Part shown: positions 12,701 to 24,700 of the stretch, in pieces | Layout of the letters: every line of letters begins with the position of its first letter | Position numbering within the stretch: the stretch's first letter is position 1 | DNA from: Plazaster borealis | Taxonomy: Eukaryota > Echinodermata > Asteroidea > Forcipulatida > Labidiasteridae | NCBI GenBank assembly: GCA_021014325.1 | Contig: CM037473.1 | Coordinates: forward strand, 3,300,501 to 3,364,500 | Direction: 5' to 3' | Length of the DNA stretch: 64,000 bases | The notes under the pieces: model-generated | What the model was told of the DNA's origin: nothing | What the model saw: the letters and a program-made list of their open reading frames with translations, nothing else | Databases searched by the model: none | Position numbers and translations under genes: made by a program

Positions 12701-15700
12701 AATTGTTTTGTTAAACCCATTTAACTCCTAGACAACATGTTCTGTTAACATTTTCAAAAAACTAAAGCCCAGGGTAGCCTAAGTAAATATTTGAAGAATT
12801 GTTCTTGTTTTTGCCAACATAAATAACCTTTCTTCAAACATCTTTTCCAAACTATAAATTTTGAAAAAATATCAGCTGAAAAATCTGAGAGCCAAATTTG
12901 ACTGAAAAGATCATTGAAAAGGCTTTTTTATGATTAAAAATTGAAAAAATTAAATTTAAAAAAATGGGGTCGGGGGGATTCGTAGGGTCGGTTTTTTGTA
13001 TGCCTTATAGGCACTTATTAGGCGCTTTTAAACATTGTATCAAAGCACCTTACTAGGCCTGGAGACTAGTGCGACTAGTGTCGAAGTCGTGACTATTGAT
13101 TGTTATAACACCCCTTACAAAGATTCTGCCTTTTGATTGGTTTAGAGCGCGTCACATGATAAGTCTTATTTTTACTAGACGGCCTCGCGAACGTGACGCG
13201 CTATACACGCAGCAAACGAGGTACTATACCCGTAGCAATCGATGTACTATCCCATGGCAACCAATGTACTATACCCATAGCAACATCAGCTTCTTGGTAC
13301 CTTGACGTCTAGGCACAATTTATGTATGGGGTGTTATAAAACAAATATTGAAAGCTTTGACTCGTGCTATGGTTCAAACTACGACTCCCTCGGTGATCCC
13401 TGGAGCAGTCTATTTTCCCTCGGCTTCACCTCGGTATAATAGAACGCGCCGAGGATCACCTCGGGTGTCATAGTTTTAACGACAGCCCTCAAAGCAGTCA
13501 ATAATTGTATACTATGTCGAGTCGCAACTGCTGTTTTTCAACTACCCGGTTAACCGCGCCGCAACGACTACTAAAAAAGTAGTTGTGATTATTTGCCTCA
13601 TGTACTAAATGTGTCGTTCACAACGACATAATGGACTTACGAAACACAGTCCTTCAAGACGAAACCACCATTATTACTCCATGATTGAATGTACACACAG
13701 TCTGGGGTTTATACATGTACACATACACACACAGAATTCCCACAGACACCACAAACGCAAAGTTACTTTCTACAAAATCAGCATTCGGCAACAGCCAGGC
13801 ACATCCATATTCATTAGTTATTATTCAATACATTATGTGTGGCTTTGTAATTGGTCCGGAAATGTTCATGCGCATGGATATGTATGCAACTATGCACATG
13901 GGGGGTTGAGGGTTGGTGGTCGTCAACAAGCTACAACGGCCGTAGAGTGGTATACATTATTTTATGCAAGATCAACTACAGTTCCATGGGGATGCGTTGT
14001 ATTCTTTCCAAGCTTACATAAATGGGATTGGGTTGCGATCCGCCGTATGCCAACGGCCAAGCTGACTTTCTATTTGTGTTTATTAACATTACAATAATTT
14101 ATCATTTAATCAAAGATCAACACAATCACAGTGTTTTCTTTGTTGTTTTGTTTGCTGGAAATTAAATAAAGAAAGAAATAGAAGTTAAAGTTGACTTACC
14201 CAGTGGTTGGAGATCAGTTCTGAGCAGTGTGCCTTGAGTGAGGTAGCGCCAATCTCCTCCGCTGTCTGATAGTACCGGATGCAGTTTCTTACATTCACCG
14301 ATGACATTAACGCTTTCTCGCACCTTGCGAAGATAAGATCAGAAAATCATGAATGTGGCGTGCCGTGGCCGTGCGATCAAGCGAACTGGACTCAAGCTCT
14401 GGTGTTTCTGATCAGTAAAGTGTGGGTTCAAGTCCCGGTCTTGACATTTGTGTCCTTAAGCAATATTGCGTTGTCCTACTGATGGCACGTACAGCTGAAG
14501 TCCAGGGCTCGAAATTTTTTTTTGGGGGGGGGGAACCAACAAGACCGCAGGGCTTGTAGCTCAAAATATTTAATGGACCAGAATTTTGTTTACAAGACAA
14601 AAGTTGAAATGAGAAGAAAAAGGGCCTGTATTTAACAATTGAACTGTTTGAATTTGAAAAAGCCCGAAGAAAAGATTTATCTCATTTTGTATTTATGGGT
14701 AAGTATTCTTCAAAAATCAACATATATTTATCAGACTGAAAGTCAACATTTGAACACAAACACAAGACTGCTGGACTTGTCTGGTCATAAGTTTACTGTC
14801 CCGATGCTAAAATCACTGGCCTTGGGGCCTGCAGTCCAGCGTTAATTTCCCTGAGGTCCTGTGTGTTGTGTAATGCAAGTAAAACAAAAATAATATAAGT
14901 TATCACACAAGCGCGAGTGGAATACAGAAAAATATAGCGCTTCTGTGTCCCATATCCAAAGAGGCCGAAGGCCGAGTTGGATATGGGATGCCATACTTTT
15001 CCGTATTCCACGAGCGCGCGTGTGATAACAAATTTATCTTCAAGCAAACGCACCACTTTTGAATTTACATTAACTTCTTATAAGCTGTACATTTTGCGTA
15101 TAGCTTATAAAAGCGCAATACGAGGAGTTAGAACACACAAGACGCAGGGTGTGATATGGGCTGTGCAATATAAGTTTATATCACACTCCTTGTTGCTATG
15201 GATTGACCAATCAGAATAGAGGATCCAAGCCTGCTTGAAGATAATAATAATTATCACTAAGAGAAGGGTTTTTTAATAACACCACATGTTTCAATTGGTA
15301 TTTTCTTTATGGCAAACCTTCACAATGGGGCAGTGATTATGGAAAACAAATGAGTGGGTGGTCACTGGAAGTAGTGAGGTAGGCCGCCTCAGGGTTCAAC
15401 AATTAAGGGAAACACTGGACGGATCTTCCAGAGAAGAGCTGTCTGAAACTGTACACCGTCGAAGTTGAACAGACAGCATTATGAGGACTCTCATAGACTG
15501 TGCAAGTCTCGCACCTGTTCCAAACTTGGGACCTGTTAAAGTGCACAAGTTTGTTTCCTTCACATGTGTAAAGTAATGTATATAGGACCAAAAATGTTCA
15601 AATACGCGCAAGACTTGCACAGCTTATTGCAACTCCTCTTGCCTCCTTGGCTACTTACCTGTCACGTAGAGTATCCAGTTTGAATTTACTGGCAGCTTTC

Positions 15701-18700
15701 ATGAGTCCGAGTACGAACCCGTCGTCCGTCTTCATGTCTATGGTGTCCGTGTAGACCCACTTGAGCAGCGCCATGCCGATGTCATAGGGTATACCTGGCA
15801 GTGAAGTGTGACAGTTGCAATAAAGCATTATAAAGTTACCGCAAATTTTTTTTCTTCTTCAAGTTTACAGTCAAGAAGGCCTAAAACAAATTGTATGTTT
15901 GTAGGCTGACCGACCCTAAAAATGCAGCTGACCCTAAATTTTAATTAAAACAAGTGAGTCCTTATATGGGGTTTGAGGCATTGCATGGTGAGGTATCAAT
16001 GTAAATCCGGTTTGCAGTAACACCATTTGCATACCTACTTTGCTGCTGTAGATTTTGTTCTTTGAGAACTTGTCTTGCTATTTATTCTACTGCTGCGGAG
16101 TAGATTTCGGAATTCGGGAGACTATTCTACTGCTGCGGAGTAGATTTCGGAATTCAGGAGATGATGATTATTGTGAAAAAAATAATAATAATAAAAAATT
16201 GTAAAAAAAATTCCGTATCAGCCAAAATTGTGCGCATATCGGCACGCAATTCGCGAGTATCGTCTCGATACGCTTGCTTGTGCATGGGGAGAACCATGCG
16301 CCCTTCTCAAATTACGTCATGTTCATCAGGTCTATTCCCTCAAAGAAGCGTGGGTGAAGATTGCCGTGCCCTTTTCAAAAAAATAATTCAAGGCCTTGGC
16401 GCTGTTTTTGTTTTGTATCTTACCGGTGAAGTCGAGTACATTGGCCTCCGATAGATTCGGTACTCCCCACTGGGTGCTACGTGCTGCTAAAACGAACCGG
16501 TGAGCCTTGACTTCTTTGCCATCGAGATGGACGACTAAATCACTGAAAAGACAAAATGTAAAAAAAATGCCATCAAGCAGGGCTAACCTATAACACTAGC
16601 CTGGCCTACATTGTCTAGTAAGAACTGCTACGTGCTAGTAAACAACACTTCTCAACTTGCCCTGTGGGCTACTAAAAAACTCTGCAACCTAATTGTTTAC
16701 AATACTCACATTTTTTCCTTTTCAGATAATAATTGGGGTTTTTTAAGCATTAATTTATTTTTGATTTGAACAAAGACAAATTGACAAGAGCTTGATTTGA
16801 ACCAACAACCTCCGGTTTTAACGTGCCGGCGCTCTACCAACTGAGCTATCTAGCCCTATGTTGGCAGTCTCCCACAACGTATTTTTGAATGAGTGAATGT
16901 AACTTAAATTTACCATTAAACTGGTTGTGATCGCTACCATGACTACACCAGAAAGATACATTTATGACAATAATACATGTTTAAAATCTGGGCTTCAAAA
17001 ACTTCCTGGGGCAAGTAAAATGCACGGTTTACTTGTCCAGTGGGCTTCTTAACAAAAAGCTAAAAGCACAAGGAAATGTACAAATATAATATAAGGATCA
17101 CCAGCTAAGTGGAAGCAAGTAAGACCAGCAAAAACATGTTTCACAAGTCCTTAAAACAAAAGTACAGAATTGCTTATTATCGAGAGGAAAAAACCGAGTC
17201 GATTAAAAAGTTCATATCAGTATATTCTTTTTTAACCCTTTCACGCCGTTTGGTGTGTATATATATGTACACGCAAAATATTTCTGGGTAGAAATACGGT
17301 TGACGTTTATAAACACCAGAAAAACTTTGTAGCGTTCTCTTTTTTCAGCAAACAATGGCCAATTATCAGCCATGGCTCACGTCCTAGGTTCGGGCCTATT
17401 CATGGCGAGACATTCCTAAACTATAAAAAAAAAATATTGCTTAGCAGAAACAGCACACCAGTCAAAAGACCATGTTACATTGTTTGTGGCTGGTTCCCCA
17501 GCTAATTTTGCTTAGCAGAAAATGTTTTCTAAGCATCATTTTCTACTGTAGAGCTTTAGAGCTCACAATTAAAACCCACAATCTTGATAGAGCATCAACA
17601 TTTTACCATTATTTTTTATAAACATTTTAGAAGCTACACATGTACACAAATATGTTTACATATTTTGTGTAGGCACACACTTAAAAAAAAATCTAAGCTT
17701 CATTTATATTGGACTTTGATAGTTTAGTTCATCTTCACTAACGTATTTTAAAGTCCACTTGCGAACAGTGGTACATGGAGGAATGAGAAATGGTAACAAA
17801 ATTGCAAACTGAACAAAATATATACAGCAGATTGTAACTAGGTGTACATTTTTTTTAAAAAAAATTTTTTAAATTTTGACTTTTAAATATTGAATGGATT
17901 CATAATCTATACACTGCAGAACTAAGTAATGCCTGAAATGAACCAGATATTTTAGATCAAAGGTATCCAACATCAGTAGTTTTCAATGGCTTTTCCTGGC
18001 TTAAACAAACAACTTTGTAGTTTAATCAGGAATGAAATTTAAGATCTTGGCCAGCTGGGTATTTGTTCTTCTTTTTTGTTTGTTGATATATAAAATATAA
18101 TTTGTTTAGGGCCTAAAGGTATTGTACACTTTTGGTAACAGCTCAAAATCAGTGTTCAAATTTTGTGTGACTCAACATATGCATGAACAAATAAACCTGT
18201 GAAAGTTTGAGCTTAATTGGTCATCGAGGTCACGAGAAAATAGTGAAAAGAGACCTTGTGTGTTTTCTGTTTTTTAGAAATTATCGTGCGTGATAAAAAC
18301 TATTGTTTTACTCATTTCTCAGAAGCGATAGCATTTTAGGCAGAAATATTTTAAGGAACCCTTTCTACCATTACTTACTTTAAATCATGTAAGTTATGTG
18401 TGAATCTGTGAACATTGTGTCTTTCGATCAAACCAATAGTGTACAGGGCCTTTAAACAAAAACTGAATTTCGAAATTTTTTAACATTTATTATTTTGAAT
18501 GGCCCCTTACGGACAAACTTTTATATATTTTTCCATTATATATTTTTCCACTAATTTTCAGAGTCATTACCAAACGTATACAGACCCTTTAAGTTCATCT
18601 TCACTAACCTATTTTAAAGTCCACATGCGAACAGTGGTACATGGAGGAATGAGAAATGGTAACAAAATTGCAAACTGAACAACAATATATACAGCAGATT

Positions 18701-21700
18701 GTAAACTAGGTGTAATTTCCAGCTGTTTTTTTTTTCTTCTTTACGGACAAACTTTTACATGGCACATGGCCAAGATAGTATGGCACGCCCCTTTAATATC
18801 CAACTCAATGTATTAATATCATTGACCCAGACAGTGGCGTAGACTTACATACCGGTACTCTGTATTGCTCACACACCGGAAGTACTGCAAATTCCTACCA
18901 TGATCAAATAACTGGGCCCAATTTCATAGTGCTAAAGTAATGCTTACCAGAATAAGGTTACCAGTCAAACTACCATGTCACGTGTACAATTTGTGACTGG
19001 TATCCTGCTTATTTCTGCTTAGCAGAAAATTGTTAAGCAATATTTTCTTCTTTAAGCAGCTCTATGAAATTGGGCCCTGTGCATTGTGTAGCAATTGACA
19101 GACTTACTGTTACAAGGGGGTTTCCCAGCAGGCCCAATCTCTGAAAGGTTGAGTTATTTTATACTAGATTGTTTTTTGTCAACGTCATGCTGATTTATAG
19201 GCAACATTATACAGAAAGATACAATAAAAGTCACATGACCTATGTAAAATTTACAGGCTACCACCCCTTAGACATAGAAGAATTTTAAATGACTGTCTAT
19301 TTCTCTACAAATCTTTCCACAATCATTTTAGCATCACTGTGTTCAACCCTTTTAGCTTACATGTACCTAATCGTAACACTAATAATAATAATAATAAACA
19401 ACATTTATACATGTATTAGCGCTACCTACGAAGTGTTTCAGAGCGCTTTACAAAAAAGTAACAAAAATAGACAATAGCAATAAACATCAAAAAAGAGCAT
19501 TTATGAAGATGAATTAAAGGGAGTTTATACTTTTGGTAAATTTCAAAGACCAGTATCCTCACTTGGTGTATCCCAACATAAACATGAAACAACAAACCTG
19601 TGAAAGTTTAAGCTCAATCGGTCATTGCAATCACCAGAAAAAAAGTGTTTTCACTGTTTTCAAACATCAAGTTTTTCGACTCATGAGATCAAAACTAACT
19701 TTACTCATTTCTCAAAAACTACATCACCTCAGCCAGTAATATTTCAAGGGAAGCTTTCTATCATCATTATCTTTAAACCATGTAAGTTTAATGTAAATCT
19801 GTGAGCTTTTCTGTTTTGTGTTTTACCAGAAGTATAGAGACCCTTTAAATAGGTAAGTTTTCAATCTAGTCTTGAAAGTGTTCAGATTCGGGGGAATCAC
19901 ATATGCTGGTGGGGAGATTGTTCCAAAGTTTGGGGGCACAAACGGAGAAGGCTCGTTCACCGTAGCGAGTATGGGTACGGGGACCAGAAGATAGTTGCAG
20001 GTGTGCCGAGGATGATGAGCAGAGACGTATGGAGGAAGTTTGCAGTTTGGTTGTGATGAGATCTTTGATGTAGGGTGGAGCTAGTAACACTAGACAAGCA
20101 AATAAACACATCTTATATGTGCCAAGAAAGCGTGGCTTTTTGTCAAGGATTCCTTCCACATAACAGTATCCATTGGTCTTGTGATGTGTTTGGTGCCCCT
20201 TCTTTTAATTCCTTTCGTGGACAGGTTTTACGTGCTATATCCTCTACCAGTAACTAATGCGAATTTGAAATGTCTTTTTTGTTCATCTGTTTATGTAGTA
20301 TTTCCTTGATAATTTTTTACTTTTATTTTATTTTAATTTTTTTATTTGAAAGTTTTATTTTTCAATAATATTTTAAATTATTATCTATATTTTTTATTTT
20401 TACAATTTAATGTATGTTTTTTAAATATATTTATAATTATTTTTATAGTAATATTTGTGCATGCTTTTCTGTTTCTTTTCCGCTTGTATTTTATTTAACT
20501 TGTAATTGTTGCTTATTTTCTATTTTTTGTAGATGTTTTTATGTTATGGTTCATTATACAATACATATGTATATAGGCTATATTAATTTGTTGTATATTA
20601 CCCTTTCCTGTAATTGGCGGCATGATTGGCAGCTCGTTCGCTGTTGGTTTGGTCAATAAATAAACATGTGACTGTTTCAGCTGAATACGGAGTCTGCTTG
20701 CTTGAGAAAACAGCAAAAAACTGTCACGGTATTTTCACAAGAACTTCAAATCCATCCAAGTCAAGGCTATGTAGGCCTACTGAATTGATTTTTTCCAATG
20801 TTTTTCACGCTAACATAGTATCTACATATCAAAACCAAATTTTGGATAATAATATTACGCACTTCTTATACAACCGAGGGCGTCTCAAAGCGCTCAGCAT
20901 TTTTTTCTTCAAGATATGCGGAGCTATGTTCGAAATATAAGACCCCTGTATTTAGCTTACATAGCACCATGTAACAGTTGACCATTCTGTGGTGCAATCT
21001 GGAGCCAACCATACCAGAAAACACTAGGGCGAACCCCTTCTCTCAACGATAAGTGCACTGGGTTCTTTTACGTGCATTACGCAACACACGAGACCTACGG
21101 CTTAAAGGCACCTGGCAGTGGTATTTTGTCAAAATAAAGCTTTTGTCGTTAATATATACATTTTGATGAGTGGAATGTGAATAAACAATTAACTAAGGTT
21201 AAAAAATTGTGTTTTTATTTAAATTATAAATTTAAAAATAGGCCCCGTTTAAATGGCGCTGTTCGTGACATCAATCGAGGCGCGGGATATTTGAAGAGAA
21301 AATGTGTAGTCTGGCCCTGTACATTACGTCTGGGTACCTGATCAGTATGATGCGTTTTCGTATTCGGACGTCACCCAATGCAATCATATACAGTCGACGT
21401 TTATACGAGGTTTTCACCGGTCCCGAACTGTCCCATGCGCGTTTCTATGTCTTAAAAAACGGAAGATACGAGCACGGTCATAACGAGAACACGGATATTA
21501 CGAGGTATTTTAGCGGCCCCGTGATGACAAATCGGATCGGCGTGCCGTGGCGCGGCATACAGCTCAAGTCGATCCGAACACCAGAAACATATTTGCTGCA
21601 GCGCTGAAAACGATGTCGGACCGGACCACTTTGCCCTCGTTAGCCTAACTTTCGATGCCCGTAACTGCCTATATTTGGGATCTGCAGGAAACAAATGCTA

Positions 21701-24700
21701 ACTGACCCAATCTTTAGTCGTTTTGCTGCATCCAGCAGCAATACACCTGGTTGGCATTGCCCGGAAAATGCACAAAAAATCCCTTTTTTGGGATAACCAA
21801 ACGAAACGTACAAGCTCACTACTTGCACGTAAATGCAGGCAAGTTCGAGGGGGGTCGATGTTCGATCGCGGCGAAGTCTGCCTCGATTGACGTCACAAAA
21901 AGGGATGGGCGGAGTCACCCTCAAACAACTACATCAATTTTTTTAACATATAAATCGTGACAAACAATTACTCAAAAATAATATACATATACTCTTCTGT
22001 AAAAAAAAAAAAAAAAAACTATTTCCAGGTGACTTTAACGTCCCATCCAAAGGACAAATATATGATGAAATGCATCGCATAAGGACACAAGTGTCAAGAC
22101 AGTGACTCAAACCCACACTCTGCTGATCAAAAACACCAGAGCTTGAGTCCAGTGAGCTTGACCGCTCGGCCGCAACACGCCACATATATCAATTAATAAG
22201 CCAGATGGCAAACTGACTGGATAAATTTTATTTGTCCCCATATTTTTTACTGAAGAATATTGGGTCAAAAATCCACAAAATTAGTCTGGACGTATGGTGA
22301 TGATTACACAGAAGTGACTGGTCTCCGAAGGCTGTGTATACGTGCATGTTGTATACATGACAGCGACACAATGAAAGCATAAATGAGTCAGAACAAAACA
22401 GGAAGGCTTTAATAAATGTTGACAACATTTCCTACTCAGCAGCTTGCAAACAAATTAAAGACAAAGTAATTAATATTACAATCTTTTCTACAAACACCCC
22501 CCTGTTTAGTGCTGCAGTGCAATATTAGAAGATGATATGTGGCAATGTACAAATTTAAATCAAATTTTCGGGTCAGGAATTTCATCTTTGAGAAGGCACT
22601 TAGGCCATTCTCATTTTGCAAAGGGCACCTCCATTTAAAAAGCTTGTAGTCGATGGGAAACATAAAAATGGGTAAAAAGGCCAAGACCAGGGGCAACAGA
22701 GGCCACAGCCTCCATGTTATCAGGACTGGAATTTCATCTTTGAGAGGGCAAGGCCATTTTCATTTTGCAAAGGGCAGATCCATTTAAAAAGCTTGTAGTC
22801 GATAAAAAACTTTTGACAGAAAGGGCAAAAAGACCAAGACCAGGGGCGACAGAGGCCATTGCCATCCGAATTCCACGTCTGAATTTATTTTTAATATTTT
22901 TTTTTGTTAACCTCTTATTTATCACTCTGGTTATAAGGAACTATTAAAAGGAACAATTAAAGTAACAAAAAAGTATTAATCCACATCAAGTCCTTTCATT
23001 TTAAAGAATAAAACCTATCCTACTCAGTAACTTGCAAATTTGCTGGTAACCTTTTATAGGCAAGCAAAATTGTTTTAGCTTTTAAATTTAATTTATGCTT
23101 TTTAAACTCTTTCACGCGCCGACCGGTCACTAGCCACCAGCTTGAATCCTCTCAAAGAAAAAATAAAGATCGCACGGCCACACAGTGACCTGGTTGTTGT
23201 TGTTGGTTTTGTTTTGTTTTTTGTTTTTGTTTTTGTTTTTGTTTTTTTTTGGGGGGGGGTGGGGGGGGGTCGCCATTTGCAAACAAAAATGAGTTAACAA
23301 TGAATGTGTCCATATGATCAATTTATCACTAAAATAAATGGTGCATGAAAGGGTTAAAGACACTGGACACTATTGGTAATTGTCAAAGACCAGTCTTCTC
23401 ACTTGGTGTATCTCAACATACATGTATAAAATAACAAACCTGTGAAAATTTTAGCTCAATTGGTCATCGAAGTTGCAAGATAATAATGAAAGAAAAAACA
23501 CCCTTGTCACACGAAGTTGTGTGCTTTCAGATGCTTGATTTCGAGACCTCAAAATCTAATTCTGAGGTCTCGAAATCAAATTCGTGGAAAATTACTTCTT
23601 TCTCGAAAACTACGTCACTTCAGAGGGAGCCGTTTCTCACAATGTTTTATACTATCAACCTCTCCCCATTACTCGTTACCAAGTAAGGTTTTATGCTAAT
23701 AATTTTTTTGAGTAATTACCAATAGTGTCCACTGCCTTTAAGTAGCTCTATGAAATTAGGCCGTCAGCTCAATTTCACAAATCCCTAAGGTTCATCTAAA
23801 GATGAGTGTAAAATTGCCGTAGTGATTGTTGTCACACTTTGCTAAGCGATTTTAAGGGCTTCAGTGAAATTGAGCCCTGGGCCCAATTTTCATAGAGCAC
23901 AAAAAATAGCTAAGCACAACAAAATTATGGTTACCATAATAAAGATACCAGTCAAATTACAATTCAACATGTACCATATGTGACCGCTAATCTGCTCATT
24001 TTGCTCAGCAGAAACTTGTCAAGCAACATTTTCTGCTTTAAGCAGCTCCATGAAATTGGGCCCTGGTCCAGTGTACTGAAGCTGAATAGCACAGAATCTG
24101 TATCTTTCTTAACGTTAATCTTTCTCAGCACAACAAAAGTTGCTAAGCAGAAATGGGTTACCAGCAACAAACACCACGTAATGTACACTTCCTATGACTG
24201 GTGCCCTGCTAAAAACTGCTCAGCAATTAAATTTGACTAAGCACTAATTCCTGCTTAGCATCCTCATAAAATCGGACACTTGGGGGTATAGACCTTTTTG
24301 CCAATGTCTTGGTTATGTTCTCTTTATCCAATAACAGTAATGAATGCTAGTATTCATTGCACTGAAAAAGGAACCAGACTATTTGCCCCTCCAGTCTCGG
24401 TTTGGTTACAATGATTTGAATGGGAGAAAATCAAGATGGTCTCACCATGATGAAGGTCTAGATACAGGCGGCTGTTTCTTACCTATAGAGTTCCTTGTCG
24501 AACAGATCCGCGATGGTACCGAGAAGTCTAGAAACAAAGTTGTCTTCATTGTTGGCTCCTCCTCCGCCGGCCGACGCCGTCGCCACATTATACTTCTGCT
24601 CTACCTCAGCGAGACGATTCTGAAGCTTGACGTACTCCTGGCGGAGCAGGTCAAGATGGCGCTGGAGCTTCTCTGCCTCCGCTGTTTTTGAAAGATTCAC

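Noticed and set aside
13609..14097. 162-codon open frame on plus strand
   Set aside because: No domain, odd composition (His, Tyr, Thr), translated CA repeat, wrong strand for the host intron, no splice context. Most likely chance.
23205..23270. Possible G-quadruplex or regulatory element
   Set aside because: Simple T/G homopolymer runs within a TTAA element; nothing further supports regulation.
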